Assembly (NCBI GenBank): GCA_017396945.1
Contig: JAFQKI010000009.1
Span: 89,760-153,759, forward strand
Direction: 5' to 3'
Source: Muribaculaceae bacterium
GTDB taxonomy: Bacteria > Bacteroidota > Bacteroidia > Bacteroidales > Muribaculaceae
DNA: 64,000 nucleotides
The notes beneath the pieces were generated by a model. That model had not been told where the DNA came from, made no database searches, and was given only the letters and a program-made list of their open reading frames with translations. The stretch's first letter is position 1. Each line of letters starts with the position of its first letter. The translations under genes and the position numbers were made by a program. Below are positions 17,932 through 27,720 of this stretch, in pieces.

Positions 17932-18843
17932 ATGAAAAAGAAAATTTTATTATTACTCGTTGCCTTCGTAGCCACTTCGACTATTGCGTTTGCTCAAGGT
18001 CGTAACGGGCTAAAGATTAATGAGGTAATGGTAGAAAATAATAACAGCGTAGTTGATGACTACGGTATGCGTCCGGCTTGGATTGAGTTATATAACTCTA
18101 CTCATGCTTCGATGGAGATTTCAAGTGTTTATCTGACAAACGAAAAAAACGACCCCACGAAGTATCCTGTGCCTCTCGGTGATGTTAAAACAAACATTCC
18201 GCCACTTCAACATGTATTGTTCTGGGCAGATAATGAACCTAATAAGGGAACTTTCCATTTGAGTTTTAATATCGCGCCCGGAGATACCATTTATGTGTTT
18301 GACGCAGATATGGAAACGATGATTGATAGTGTTGTAATTCCAAAAGAGTTAGGCGCAAATCAATCGTATGCACGAACTGAGGATGGTGCCGGAGAATGGA
18401 AAATCAGAACCGGTAGCGAGGATATAGAAAATGATTACATTACACCAAGCAGTAATAATATCATAAAGGATACCAATGAAAAAGTGGAAATGTTCCGTAA
18501 ACTTGATAAAAACGGAGTGGTTCTCACTATAATGGCTATGGCAATTGTGTTTGGTGCGTTGTTAGTCCTTAGCATCTGTTTCTATGTTATTAGTAAGGTT
18601 GGTGAAAAAGTCTCTAAAATCAATAAGAGTAAATCCCACGGCGTCGAGCCTAAAACTATCGCTAATACCGATCTTCCAACCGGAGACTCAGGAGAAGAGA
18701 TTGCTGCAATTGTAATGGCTCTTCATGAACATCTCAATGCGCATGACCAAGAAAGCACAATTTTGACAATTAACAAGGTTAAACGTGCATATTCTCCTTG
18801 GAGTTCTAAAATTTATGGATTGCGAGAACTTCCTCGTAAGTAA
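17932..18843 (+). CDS. OadG-like decarboxylase subunit fused to a lamin-tail domain
   Basis: A 303-residue protein with an unusual build. A signal peptide (MKKKILLLLVAFVATSTIAFAQ) leads into a lamin-tail-like beta-sandwich (about 25-165; INEVMVENNN, PAWIELYNST), followed by one membrane segment (about 197-222) and a cytoplasmic tail with EEIAAIVMALHEHL. The membrane segment plus tail is the OadG/MmdD-like part that holds the decarboxylase complex together. The periplasmic lamin-tail domain is an addition that I associate with Bacteroidetes OadG proteins; its role is unknown. Confidence 0.82.
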   Translation: MKKKILLLLVAFVATSTIAFAQGRNGLKINEVMVENNNSVVDDYGMRPAWIELYNSTHASMEISSVYLTNEKNDPTKYPVPLGDVKTNIPPLQHVLFWADNEPNKGTFHLSFNIAPGDTIYVFDADMETMIDSVVIPKELGANQSYARTEDGAGEWKIRTGSEDIENDYITPSSNNIIKDTNEKVEMFRKLDKNGVVLTIMAMAIVFGALLVLSICFYVISKVGEKVSKINKSKSHGVEPKTIANTDLPTGDSGEEIAAIVMALHEHLNAHDQESTILTINKVKRAYSPWSSKIYGLRELPRK

Positions 18844-18878
18844 TCGCTTATTGCTAACACTTAATTAATTTTACCAAA

Positions 18879-19313
18879 ATGAAAGAATATAAATATAAAA
18901 TTAATGGTAACACCTATAAGGTAGCCGTAGGCGATATTGATAATGGTATTGCTGAAGTAGAAGTTAATGGTACTCCTTATAAAGTTGAACTTGAAAAGAA
19001 AGAAACTGTAAAAGTCGTTTCAGCTCCTCGTCCTTCAGCTGCTCCACGTACACAAGCGGGCGAAAAAGTTATTACTAAACCGGCTTCAGCGACTTCAGGT
19101 GCTTATCAAGTTAAAGCGCCACTTCCGGGGGTTGTTGTATCATATTCGGTTAAAGTAGGTGATGTTGTAAAAGCATCTGATACTGTGGCTGTGTTGGAAG
19201 CAATGAAAATGGAAAATGCAATCCATGCCGGTCGTGACGGGAAAGTTGCTTCTATTAATGTAAATCCCGGAGACTCTGTTCTTGAAGGAGCGGTATTGAT
19301 TACACTTGAATAA
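18879..19313 (+). CDS. mmdC: Biotin carrier subunit of methylmalonyl-CoA decarboxylase
   Basis: A 144-residue carrier protein. The C-terminal biotinyl domain (about 75-144) has the biotinylation motif EAMKMEN; its central Lys receives biotin. An N-terminal module (1-45) is followed by a flexible Pro/Ala linker that lets the arm swing between carboxyltransferase and membrane subunits. Located between the OadG-like and beta-subunit genes. Confidence 0.92.
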   Translation: MKEYKYKINGNTYKVAVGDIDNGIAEVEVNGTPYKVELEKKETVKVVSAPRPSAAPRTQAGEKVITKPASATSGAYQVKAPLPGVVVSYSVKVGDVVKASDTVAVLEAMKMENAIHAGRDGKVASINVNPGDSVLEGAVLITLE

Positions 19314-19333
19314 TAATTTAAAATCACAAGATT

Positions 19334-20485
19334 ATGAATTTAAGTGAATTTATGTCAGGAAATTTGCAGACCTTTTGGGAAATGACAGGTTTTCATAATG
19401 CTACCTGGGAGCATTTTGTTATGCTTGTAGTTGGTCTGTTCTTCCTTTGGCTTGCCATTAAAAAGAATTTCGAGCCAATGTTGCTTGTGCCGATCGGTTT
19501 CGGTATTCTTATCGGTAATATCCCTTTCTCGGCAGGTATGGAAGTTGGTATTTATGAAGAAGGAACAGTCTTAAACATTCTTTATAATGGTGTGAGTGCG
19601 GGTTGGTATCCTCCATTGATATTTCTTGGCATTGGTGCTATGACCGATTTTACGGCATTGATTGCCAACCCGAAGTTGATGCTTGTTGGTGCAGCTGCTC
19701 AATTTGGTATATTTGGCGCATACATGGTGGCTCTAGCTATAGGTTTTGCGCCCGACCAAGCCGGGGCTATTGCGATCATCGGTGGCGCAGATGGTCCAAC
19801 AGCGATCTTCCTTTCTTCAAAACTCGCTCCTAATTTGATGGGCGCAATCGCCGTATCGGCATATTCTTATATGGCTCTCGTGCCTGTAATTCAACCGCCA
19901 ATTATGCGATTGTTTACAACTAAGAAAGAGCGTTTGATTAAGATGAAACCGGCTCGTGCCGTATCTCAAAATGAGAAAATCATATTCCCAATTGTAGGGT
20001 TATTATTGACTTGTTTTGTTGTGCCAACAGCACTTCCATTGCTTGGTATGCTGTTCTTTGGTAACTTGTTGCGTGAATGTGGTGTGACTACTCGTCTTGC
20101 TAAGACAGCAAGTAATGCAATGACCGACATCGTTACGATACTTCTTGGTATGACTGTCGGAGCTTCTACTCAAGCATCGGAATTCCTTACATTGGAAACA
20201 ATCGGAATTTTCTTCCTCGGATTTATGGCATTTGTGATTGCATCATCATCAGGTGTATTGTTTGTTAAGTTGTTTAACTTGGTGTTGCCCAAAGAAAAGA
20301 AACTCAATCCACTTATTGGTAATGCCGGAGTGTCGGCGGTTCCGATGGCTGCACGTATTTCAAACAATCTTGGGTTAGAAAGTGATGCGTCAAACTACTT
20401 GTTGATGCATGCTATGGGTCCGAATGTCGCTGGTGTTATCGGTTCTGCTGTAGCAGCCGGTGTACTTCTCAGTTTCCTTGGATAA
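19334..20485 (+). CDS. mmdB: Na+-translocating decarboxylase beta subunit
   Basis: A 383-residue integral membrane protein with about nine to eleven hydrophobic segments. The signature [17 protein letters not shown] (with the sodium-site Asp) and [12 protein letters not shown] are present. It decarboxylates carboxybiotin and exports Na+, conserving the energy of propionate formation. Last gene of the operon, followed by a strong terminator. Confidence 0.94.
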   Translation: MNLSEFMSGNLQTFWEMTGFHNATWEHFVMLVVGLFFLWLAIKKNFEPMLLVPIGFGILIGNIPFSAGMEVGIYEEGTVLNILYNGVSAGWYPPLIFLGIGAMTDFTALIANPKLMLVGAAAQFGIFGAYMVALAIGFAPDQAGAIAIIGGADGPTAIFLSSKLAPNLMGAIAVSAYSYMALVPVIQPPIMRLFTTKKERLIKMKPARAVSQNEKIIFPIVGLLLTCFVVPTALPLLGMLFFGNLLRECGVTTRLAKTASNAMTDIVTILLGMTVGASTQASEFLTLETIGIFFLGFMAFVIASSSGVLFVKLFNLVLPKEKKLNPLIGNAGVSAVPMAARISNNLGLESDASNYLLMHAMGPNVAGVIGSAVAAGVLLSFLG

Positions 20486-20506
20486 TTAATCCTCATTAAA
20501 TGATAG

Positions 20507-20543
20507 TAAAAGTGTGATTGTCTTTTGATGGTCACACTTTTTT
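20507..20543 (+). terminator. Terminator of the decarboxylase operon
   Basis: AAAGTGTGA (20509-20517) pairs with TCACACTTT (20532-20540), with a T-rich tail after it. Also A-rich on the 5' side, so it could work both ways. Confidence 0.85.
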
Positions 20544-20659
20544 ATTAATTAACATATAGTGGATAAACAATAATCGGTCACATTCGTTATATAAGTAGTC
20601 TTGTTAATTAAGTGCGTTTTACCTAAAAAACATCGCACGCCCTAATTGTTTGAGAGTTT

Positions 20660-21004
20660 ATGGTTACGGCAAAAGTAGTAAATTCATTATATAAAGAGTA
20701 TCGCAAGCGACCAAAGTCGCCCGACAGGCTTGATTTAAGCGTTTTGGCGGAAAACGCGGGTGACAATATCAATGTTGAAATAAAAGATGATCGCTTGATT
20801 ATTCATAATGTCGATGAGAAATCTCCATTTCATGCGTTGAAATTGAATAGGGTACATGGTATTGTGAATTTTGAGAAAACAATAGCAATTGTGCTTGCGC
20901 AATCAATGATACTTTTATTGAAAGAAACAGGAGAAGTCCAAATAAACATCAAACCGGTTAAACGCTCGTTTTGGGCAAAGTTGCGTGATAAATTTTGTCG
21001 ATAG
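20660..21004 (+). CDS. Conserved-looking hypothetical protein upstream of aspS
   Basis: A 114-residue soluble protein I do not recognise. It starts MVTAKVVNSLYKEYRKRPKSP, is basic at both ends and has a hydrophobic centre (TIAIVLAQSMILLLKE) that looks like a buried helix rather than a membrane segment. Composition and codon use match the neighbours. The 174-base gap upstream holds a GTGCG/CGCAC inverted repeat at about 20613-20638. aspS begins 74 bases later and may have its own promoter. Confidence 0.6.
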   Translation: MVTAKVVNSLYKEYRKRPKSPDRLDLSVLAENAGDNINVEIKDDRLIIHNVDEKSPFHALKLNRVHGIVNFEKTIAIVLAQSMILLLKETGEVQINIKPVKRSFWAKLRDKFCR

Positions 21005-21078
21005 CATTGAAATACAGCAGAAATGTTGTAACTTTACACAAAATTTACATAATAGAAAATTAAATCACTCACAACAAT

Positions 21079-22842
21079 ATGTTTAGAACAAAAACCTGTG
21101 GAGAACTCCGCATTAGTGATGCCGGAAGTCAAGTGACTCTTGCCGGTTGGGTGCAACGTAGCCGCAAAATGGGCGGTATGACATTTATTGATATGCGTGA
21201 CCGATATGGTGTGACGCAAGTAGTGTTTAACAATGAAACTGATGCGGCATTATGTGAGCAAGCCAATCATCTTGGTCGTGAGTTTGTAATTCAAGTAACC
21301 GGAGATGTTGCGGAGCGTTCAAGCAAAAACGCCAATCTTCCTACCGGTGAAATAGAGATTATAGCTCGTAGTTTGACCGTGTTGAATAAATCAGATGTGC
21401 CTCCGTTTACTATTGAAGATGATACTGATGGCGGTGATGATTTGCGCATGAAATATCGTTATCTCGATTTGCGCCGTCCCGCTGTGCGTCGTAATCTTGA
21501 GTTGCGCCACAAAATGGCATTTGAAATACGTCGCTATTTGGATGAAAAGGGCTTTATCGAGGTAGAAACACCGGTGCTCATCAAATCTACACCTGAGGGG
21601 GCGCGTGATTTTGTCGTTCCTTCTCGCATGAATCCTGGTGAGTTTTATGCGTTGCCACAATCTCCACAAACGTTCAAACAGCTACTTATGGTCAGTGGTT
21701 TCGACCGTTATTTCCAAATCGTGAAATGTTTCCGAGATGAAGACCTTCGTGCCGACCGTCAACCTGAGTTTACTCAAATTGACTGTGAAATGTCATTTGT
21801 AGAACAAGAAGATGTTCTCCAAATGTTTGAAGGGCTAGTAAAACATATTTTTAAATATGTTAAAGATATAGACTTTGTTGATCCATTCCCTCGTATGACA
21901 TGGGCAGATGCTATGAAATACTACGGAAGCGACAAGCCCGATACTCGTTTTGGAATGAAGTTTGTCGAGATTAAAGATTTAACCGTAGGTAAAGGGTTTG
22001 CAGTGCTTGATGATGCAGAATATGTTGGAGCTATATGTGTTCCGGGTTGTGCATCATATACACGTAAACAGTTGGACCAATTGACAGACTTTGTTAAACG
22101 TCCTCAGATTGGCGCAAAAGGTATGATGTGGGTGAAAGTTGAGACTGATGGATCAATCAAGAGTTCTGTTTCAAAATTTTATACCGATGAGGAGTTGAAA
22201 CTTTGGGCTGACAGATGTGAAGCCAAGCCCGGAGATTTGATCTTAATACTCGCCGGACCGACAATGAAAACTCGCAAGCAATTATGTGAATTGCGACTTG
22301 AAATGGGTAGTCAACTTGGATTGCGTGACCCTCAAAAATTCTCATGCTTGTGGGTTGTGGATTTCCCATTGTTTGAGTGGGATGAGGAGACTCAACGTTT
22401 TTATGCGATGCATCATCCATTTACTTCTCCCAATCCTGAGGATATTGATATGCTCGATAGTAATACCGGTGCAGTGCGTGCGACTGCCTATGATATGGTG
22501 GTTAACGGTAATGAGCTTGGAGGTGGTAGTATTCGTATTCATGACGCTAAGTTGCAAGACAAAATGTTTCAATTGCTTGGCCTTACAGAAGAGGATGCGC
22601 AATATAAATTTGGCTTCTTGATGAATGCGTTTAAATATGGCGCACCTCCTCATGGCGGTTTGGCATTTGGCTTTGACCGTTTTGTGTCTATTCTTGCCGG
22701 TCTTGATTCTATTCGAGATGTTATCGCATTCCCCAAGAATAATTCAGGCCGTGATATGATGATTGATGCTCCATCAACGATTGATGATGCGCAACTCAAA
22801 GAACTTGCGATTGCAACAGTTGTAAACGCGGCAAATTCTTAA
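21079..22842 (+). CDS. aspS: Aspartyl-tRNA synthetase
   Basis: A 587-residue class II synthetase of bacterial type. An N-terminal OB-fold anticodon-binding domain (1-110, [16 protein letters not shown]) precedes class II motif 2 ([18 protein letters not shown]), the bacterial GAD insert (about 290-410) and motif 3 ([14 protein letters not shown]). It charges tRNA-Asp. A TAACTTTA -7-like element lies near 21030. The Nif3-like gene begins 6 bases after the stop codon. Confidence 0.97.
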   Translation: MFRTKTCGELRISDAGSQVTLAGWVQRSRKMGGMTFIDMRDRYGVTQVVFNNETDAALCEQANHLGREFVIQVTGDVAERSSKNANLPTGEIEIIARSLTVLNKSDVPPFTIEDDTDGGDDLRMKYRYLDLRRPAVRRNLELRHKMAFEIRRYLDEKGFIEVETPVLIKSTPEGARDFVVPSRMNPGEFYALPQSPQTFKQLLMVSGFDRYFQIVKCFRDEDLRADRQPEFTQIDCEMSFVEQEDVLQMFEGLVKHIFKYVKDIDFVDPFPRMTWADAMKYYGSDKPDTRFGMKFVEIKDLTVGKGFAVLDDAEYVGAICVPGCASYTRKQLDQLTDFVKRPQIGAKGMMWVKVETDGSIKSSVSKFYTDEELKLWADRCEAKPGDLILILAGPTMKTRKQLCELRLEMGSQLGLRDPQKFSCLWVVDFPLFEWDEETQRFYAMHHPFTSPNPEDIDMLDSNTGAVRATAYDMVVNGNELGGGSIRIHDAKLQDKMFQLLGLTEEDAQYKFGFLMNAFKYGAPPHGGLAFGFDRFVSILAGLDSIRDVIAFPKNNSGRDMMIDAPSTIDDAQLKELAIATVVNAANS

Positions 22843-22848
22843 TCGCAA

Positions 22849-23940
22849 TTGAGAATAAGAGATGTAATATCAGCGTTAGAAGCGTTTGCTCCAACTGCAT
22901 TGCAGGAAAGCTACGACAATACCGGGCTACAAGTCGGTGATAAATCGGCAGAATGTACCGGAGTATTGCTGTGCGTTGATGTTACACCACAAATAATAGA
23001 GGAGGCAGTATCAAAAGGTTGCAACCTAATTGTCTCACATCATCCTATCTTATTTAAAGGATTAAAGCGTATCGTTGGTGCAACATTGGTTGAGCGAACG
23101 GTAATCTCGGCATTGTCATCCGGTATTTCGATATATTCATGTCACACTTCTTTAGATAGCACTATCGGAGGTGTGTCATGGAAGATGGCAGAACGGCTTG
23201 GACTGAAACATGTAAGAGTGTTAGAGCCTCAGAGTCATAAATTGTTGAAACTGTCGGTGATAATTCCTGATAGTCATGTTGATGTTGTCAGAACCGCAAT
23301 TTTTAATGCCGGTGCAGGAGAAGTTGGCAATTATGATTGCTGCGGATTTATGGTGAATGGGACAGGATCATTCCGTGCGAAAGAAGGCGCTAATCCATTT
23401 GTAGGAGAAATTGGCAAATTGCATAACGAGGCAGAAACCCGTTTGGATGTTGTGTTACCGGTGTGGATGCAAAGTAGGGTAGAGGTAGCGTTATTGCAAG
23501 CTCATCCATATGAGGTACCTGCCTATGAATTTGTGATGTTGGAGAACTCTGCAACTACCGGTCTTGGTGTAGTTGGAGAGTTGGATGAGTCTGTAACAGC
23601 TGAACAGTTGGTGAAAATGACAAAAAATGCCTTTGCTTCCCCGATGGTTAGATGTACGACTCCACCTGTTACGTCTATTAAAACCATTGCATTGTGTGGC
23701 GGATCGGGGGCGTCATTAATTGGCAATGCGATAGGTTGCGGCGCGCAAGCCTATATTTCTTCTGACATCAAATATCACGATTTTATAGATAACGCAGAAC
23801 GTATTTTTATCCTCGATATAGGACATTTTGAGGGTGAACAATGCACAAAAGAGATTTTTTATCACGTAATTAGAGAAAAATTTCCTAACTTTGCAATCTA
23901 TTACTCAGAAACAGAAAAAAATCCGATAAATTATTTGTAA
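22849..23940 (+). CDS. Nif3-like dinuclear metal-centre protein
   Basis: A 363-residue Nif3/YqfO family protein. The start is TTG, 6 bases after aspS; it gives the expected LRIRDVISALEAFAP beginning and no upstream ATG fits. Metal ligands are visible in SHHPILFKG and near the C-terminus (DIGHFEGEQ). A central insert (about 125-235) matches the PII-like domain of YqfO. Often annotated as GTP cyclohydrolase I type 2, but the activity is not settled. Co-transcribed with the zinc-ribbon gene 6 bases downstream. Confidence 0.88.
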   Translation: MRIRDVISALEAFAPTALQESYDNTGLQVGDKSAECTGVLLCVDVTPQIIEEAVSKGCNLIVSHHPILFKGLKRIVGATLVERTVISALSSGISIYSCHTSLDSTIGGVSWKMAERLGLKHVRVLEPQSHKLLKLSVIIPDSHVDVVRTAIFNAGAGEVGNYDCCGFMVNGTGSFRAKEGANPFVGEIGKLHNEAETRLDVVLPVWMQSRVEVALLQAHPYEVPAYEFVMLENSATTGLGVVGELDESVTAEQLVKMTKNAFASPMVRCTTPPVTSIKTIALCGGSGASLIGNAIGCGAQAYISSDIKYHDFIDNAERIFILDIGHFEGEQCTKEIFYHVIREKFPNFAIYYSETEKNPINYL

Positions 23941-23946
23941 AAAGAT

Positions 23947-24708
23947 ATGGCTACTAAAAGCAAAACCGAACAACCACTTTCTGTTGAGCAACGTTTGAAA
24001 TCATTGTATGAGCTTCAAACTTTACTCACTGAAATTGACCGCATCAAGACTATTCGAGGAGAACTCCCTCTTGAAGTGAAAGACTTGGAAGATAGTATTG
24101 AAGGTCTTCACACTCGTGTAGAAAATTATCGCAAAGATATCGAGGAGTTGCGTCAAAAACTTGTTATTGAGAAAGAGAAAATCAATGAATCACTTTCTAA
24201 AATTGAACGCTACAAAACTCAACTCGACAATGTGAGAAACAACCGTGAGTTTGATTTGTTGTCAAAAGAGGTTGAATTCCAAACTCTTGAAATTGAATTG
24301 TGTGAAAAACACATCAATGAATACTCTCGTCAGATTGAAAATAAAGAGCGAGACATTGCCGCAACTGAAGAGGTGCTTGTAGATAAAAATCACATTCTTG
24401 CTGAGAAAAAAACTGAACTTGATGAAATTGTTTCAGAAACTCGCCAAGAAGAGGAGAATATCCGTGAGAAAGCAAAATCACTTGAGCCTAAAATCGATGC
24501 TCGTACATTGGCAGCGTTTAAGCGCATTCGTAAAAATGCGCGCAATGGTCTTGGTATTGTTTATGTGCAACGTAATGCTTGTGGAGGTTGTTTCAATCGC
24601 ATTCCGGCTCAACGTCAAATGGAAATCAAGATGCACAAAAAAATTATCGTATGTGAATACTGTGGTCGCATTATGATTGATCCGGAACTTGCAGGAGTGA
24701 AAGATTAA
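23947..24708 (+). CDS. Coiled-coil protein with C4 zinc ribbon
   Basis: A 253-residue protein of the family formerly DUF164. Residues 10-190 form a long antiparallel coiled coil rich in E, K, R and L, and the C-terminus has a four-cysteine ribbon (CGGCFNR and CEYCGR). The neighbouring nif3-like gene is a recurrent partner. Nucleic-acid binding has been suggested for the family, but the job is unknown. A strong terminator follows 28 bases after the stop. Confidence 0.85.
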   Translation: MATKSKTEQPLSVEQRLKSLYELQTLLTEIDRIKTIRGELPLEVKDLEDSIEGLHTRVENYRKDIEELRQKLVIEKEKINESLSKIERYKTQLDNVRNNREFDLLSKEVEFQTLEIELCEKHINEYSRQIENKERDIAATEEVLVDKNHILAEKKTELDEIVSETRQEEENIREKAKSLEPKIDARTLAAFKRIRKNARNGLGIVYVQRNACGGCFNRIPAQRQMEIKMHKKIIVCEYCGRIMIDPELAGVKD

Positions 24709-24735
24709 TCAATGTCGTTTGATGAATAATATCAG

Positions 24736-24769
24736 GGTTGTCTAAGAATGTGCTTAGGCAACCTTTTTT
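24736..24769 (+). terminator. Intrinsic terminator after the zinc-ribbon gene
   Basis: GGTTGTCTAAG (24736-24746) pairs with CTTAGGCAACC (24753-24763) with one mismatch, then six T residues. It ends the aspS-nif3-zinc-ribbon unit. Confidence 0.9.
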
Positions 24770-24824
24770 CTTGTTGAGAAATTCTGCGCATTTAACGGAA
24801 TTTTGCGCAACTTTTTATTGAAAA

Positions 24825-24857
24825 TTGGCAAATTGTCGCTATTTATTTGTAACTTTG
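24825..24857 (+). promoter_or_regulatory. Promoter of the serine palmitoyltransferase gene
   Basis: TTG at 24825-24827 and TAACTTTG at 24850-24857, spacer 22. It predicts a leader of about 70 bases. Confidence 0.6.
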
Positions 24858-24931
24858 TAGTCTGATTTAAAAAATGATAATTTTTAATCAGATAGTTTAT
24901 AACAAATAAAGAAAAATCCCATAAATAAACT

Positions 24932-26119
24932 ATGAAGCTATTACAAGCTAAACTCGCTAAGTACACTGCACCGCAAGAAGCTAAAGCTGCCGGTGTTTAT
25001 CCTTATTTCCGCGCAATTGCAAGTGAACAAGATTCTGAGGTTATTATCAATGGACAAAAAGTCTTGATGTTTGGTTCTAACTGTTATTCCGGTCTTGTAA
25101 ACGACCCTCGTATTAAAGAAGCCGCTATTGAGGCTACAAGAAAATATGGAACCGGTTGCGCCGGCTCTCCATTCCTTAATGGTACTCTTGACCTTCATAA
25201 GCAACTTGAAGCTCGCATTGCTGAATATATCGGTAAAGAGGACGTAATGATATATTCTACCGGTTTTGGCGTAAACCTTGGTGTTGTATCGACATTGACA
25301 GGTCGTGAAGACTATATAATTTGGGATGAGCAAGATCATGCTTCGATTATTGAAGGTCGCCGTCTCTCGTTCTCTCAACAACTCAAGTACAAACACAATG
25401 ACATGGAGTCGCTTGAAAAGCAACTTCAAAAATGTGCTCCCGATAAAGTGAAACTTATCGTTACCGATGGCGTTTTCTCTATGGAAGGCGACGTTGCAAA
25501 TTTGCCAAAAATTGTCGAGTTGGCAAAGAAATATGATGCGAGTGTCATGGTTGACGAGGCTCATGGTATCGGAGTCTTTGGTCGTGGAGGTCGTGGTACT
25601 TGTGACCATTTTGGCGTAACCGATGATGTGGATTTGATTATGGGTACATTCAGCAAATCATTTGCGTCTCTTGGTGGATTTATCGCGTGTGATAAGGAGA
25701 TCACTAATTTCTTGCGTCACCACTCTCGTTCTTATATCTTCACTGCAAGTATCACTCCTGCTTCTACTGCCGCAGCGCTTAAAGCGATGGATTTGATGGA
25801 GCAAGAGCCGGAACGTCAAGAACATCTTTGGGCGATGACCAACTATGCGCTTGAGGGATTCCGCAATATGGGATGTGAAATCGGTAATACATCTACTCCA
25901 ATTATCCCGCTATATGTTCGTGATAACATGAAGACATTTGCGATTACTCGTGATTTGCTTGAAGAAGGTATCTTTGTTAATCCGGTAGTATCTCCGGCTG
26001 TTGCGCCTCATGACACATTGATCCGATTCAGTTTGATGGCAAGCCACACTAAGGAACAAGTGACATTTGCGCTTGAGAAAATCCAGAAAGTGTTCCGTGC
26101 TTATCAACTTATCCCTTAA
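24932..26119 (+). CDS. spt: Serine palmitoyltransferase (alpha-oxoamine synthase family)
   Basis: A 395-residue PLP enzyme of the AONS/KBL/SPT family. PLP-binding Lys242 is in GTFSKSFASLGG and the cofactor Asp in MVDEAHGIG. The overall sequence resembles the Bacteroides enzyme that condenses serine and palmitoyl-CoA to start sphingolipid synthesis. Two positions differ from the pattern I expect: NCYSGL in place of NxYLGL (residue 53) and GSPFLNG in place of GSRFLNG (residue 80). The paralogous 2-amino-3-ketobutyrate CoA ligase is the main alternative. It is a single-gene unit with its own promoter and terminator. Confidence 0.78.
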   Translation: MKLLQAKLAKYTAPQEAKAAGVYPYFRAIASEQDSEVIINGQKVLMFGSNCYSGLVNDPRIKEAAIEATRKYGTGCAGSPFLNGTLDLHKQLEARIAEYIGKEDVMIYSTGFGVNLGVVSTLTGREDYIIWDEQDHASIIEGRRLSFSQQLKYKHNDMESLEKQLQKCAPDKVKLIVTDGVFSMEGDVANLPKIVELAKKYDASVMVDEAHGIGVFGRGGRGTCDHFGVTDDVDLIMGTFSKSFASLGGFIACDKEITNFLRHHSRSYIFTASITPASTAAALKAMDLMEQEPERQEHLWAMTNYALEGFRNMGCEIGNTSTPIIPLYVRDNMKTFAITRDLLEEGIFVNPVVSPAVAPHDTLIRFSLMASHTKEQVTFALEKIQKVFRAYQLIP

Positions 26120-26149
26120 GAAAAATTGTATTTACACAATATCAATATA

Positions 26150-26186
26150 CAACCTGTTGCTCTCTTACGTGTGACAGGTTGTTTTT
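26150..26186 (+). terminator. Terminator of the serine palmitoyltransferase gene
   Basis: CAACCTGT (26150-26157) pairs with ACAGGTTG (26174-26181), followed by five T residues. The right arm also contains the -33 TTG of the next promoter. Confidence 0.85.
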
Positions 26187-26209
26187 GTAGATGAAAAGTC
26201 GTAACTTTG
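26179..26209 (+). promoter_or_regulatory. Promoter of the FGE-fold protein gene
   Basis: TTG at 26179-26181, a 20-base spacer and TAACTTTG at 26202-26209: a full consensus match. It begins inside the upstream terminator stem and excludes the ATG at 26191 as the translation start. Confidence 0.8.
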
Positions 26210-26229
26210 TGCTTACTAAACTATTTAAA

Positions 26230-27012
26230 ATGACGAAAATTAAAATTGCGTTAATTATATTGTGCGTTTTAGCGATTGTCCCAGGAGTGTCGGCACAATC
26301 TCTTGAAATGTATGAGCGTGATCCATATACTTATAGGCAACAACTTATTGACTCCCTTATTCAGAATATGGTTAAGGTTGATGGGGGGGCTTTTATGCTT
26401 GGAGTGCCTATTGAAGATAAAGAGGCATTTGATTGGGAGAAACCGGCAAAAGAGCATATTGTGAATGATTTTTATATTTGTCGATATGAAGTAACTCAAG
26501 CATTGTGGGAAATGGTAGTTGGTGTTAATCCTGCGTGCTTTAAAATTGCATCTCATCCCATTGAGTCTGTATCATATTACGATTGCTTGTTTTTTATTAG
26601 TTGTTTGAACAAGTTGACCCATAATAAATATAATTTCAGATTACCCACAGAGCAGGAGTGGGAATATGCGGCAAGAGGCGGTAAATTCTCTCAATGTTAT
26701 AAGTTTAGTGGTAGTGATGATTTAAATGAGATTGCAGTTTATTGCAAAAATGCGAATGGTATGCCTGATGAGGTTGGGACAAAGAAACCCAATGAATTGG
26801 GGCTTTATGATATGACCGGCAATGTCTGGGAATGGACGTCAAGTTATTGGACTTCTGATTATAATAGCGACGAGGATCGCTCCTCTTTTGTGACGAGGGG
26901 AGGTAGTTGGATTAATGATGAGGGAACGAGTCGGGTAACTTATAGAAGCTATGTTATCCCTCAATTTAAGGATTATTATCTTGGTTTGCGCTTGGTGTGT
27001 GATAACATATGA
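26230..27012 (+). CDS. Secreted SUMF1/formylglycine-generating-enzyme-fold protein
   Basis: A 260-residue protein starting with a signal peptide (MTKIKIALIILCVLAIVPGVSAQ). The rest is an FGE-sulfatase domain: FYICRYEVTQALWEMVVG, FRLPTEQEWEYAARGG, YDMTGNVWEWTSS, FVTRGGSW. No sulfatase lies nearby, and many such proteins in gut Bacteroidetes are not true formylglycine generators, so binding or structural roles are equally possible. The start is fixed by the promoter immediately upstream. Confidence 0.82.
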   Translation: MTKIKIALIILCVLAIVPGVSAQSLEMYERDPYTYRQQLIDSLIQNMVKVDGGAFMLGVPIEDKEAFDWEKPAKEHIVNDFYICRYEVTQALWEMVVGVNPACFKIASHPIESVSYYDCLFFISCLNKLTHNKYNFRLPTEQEWEYAARGGKFSQCYKFSGSDDLNEIAVYCKNANGMPDEVGTKKPNELGLYDMTGNVWEWTSSYWTSDYNSDEDRSSFVTRGGSWINDEGTSRVTYRSYVIPQFKDYYLGLRLVCDNI

Positions 27013-27045
27013 TACATCGCTAACTTTGCATAAAATTTTATTAAA

Positions 27046-27690
27046 GTGATAAACGACAATTTGACGATATATAATAAAGGAATCTCATTATCTATATCAA
27101 AGGAGCAATTATCATTATTGCCTACGGTGGAATTTTTTGGGAAAATTACGGTTGTTGAGACTCCAGAGGTTGTCGATATGGCTTTAGATATCTTAAATCG
27201 ACAAAAGATAGTCGGTTTTGATACAGAGACACGTCCATCATTCCGCCGAGGACGTACATATAAAGTTTCGTTAATACAGATTTCAACGTTGCGTCATAGT
27301 TTCCTTTTCAGGATAAACAAACTTGGCTTTATTGATGAATTGCGTGAATTTCTTGAAAATGAAAATATAATCAAAGTCGGACTTTCAATAAAAGACGATT
27401 TTCATGTGTTGCGCAGAGTTGCCGATTTTACACCGAGAGGATTTATAGACTTGCAACCATTTGTGAAAAAATATGGCATAGTTGACAACAGCCTGCAGCG
27501 TATTTATGGAATTATATTTGGAGAGCGCATCTCTAAAAGTCAGCGATTGTCAAATTGGGAAGCCGACAAACTCACAGTCGGGCAATGCAGTTATGCATCG
27601 ATTGATGCTTGGGCATGCCTGAAAATGTATAATCACTTGGTTGAGGGGTTTTTCAATCCTGCGACATCTCCATATATCTGTAGTAAATAA
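27046..27690 (+). CDS. 3'-5' exonuclease domain protein (DEDDy)
   Basis: A 214-residue DnaQ-like exonuclease of the RNase D type. Catalytic acids are in GFDTETRPSF (Exo I), GLSIKDDFHVL (Exo II) and YASIDAWACLKMY (Exo III with Tyr). It has no HRDC domains, so it is a stand-alone nuclease as in other Bacteroidetes. The start is GTG; the only other in-frame Met would remove conserved sequence. A TAACTTTG element lies at 27021-27028. Substrate (RNA or DNA) is not clear. Confidence 0.85.
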   Translation: MINDNLTIYNKGISLSISKEQLSLLPTVEFFGKITVVETPEVVDMALDILNRQKIVGFDTETRPSFRRGRTYKVSLIQISTLRHSFLFRINKLGFIDELREFLENENIIKVGLSIKDDFHVLRRVADFTPRGFIDLQPFVKKYGIVDNSLQRIYGIIFGERISKSQRLSNWEADKLTVGQCSYASIDAWACLKMYNHLVEGFFNPATSPYICSK

Positions 27691-27720
27691 TTTGAAAATC
27701 AATCATAACAGAATAATTGA

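Noticed and set aside
24941-25609. 222-codon frame antisense to serine palmitoyltransferase
   Set aside because: The plus-strand gene is a full PLP enzyme with catalytic Lys; the antisense frame has no domain.
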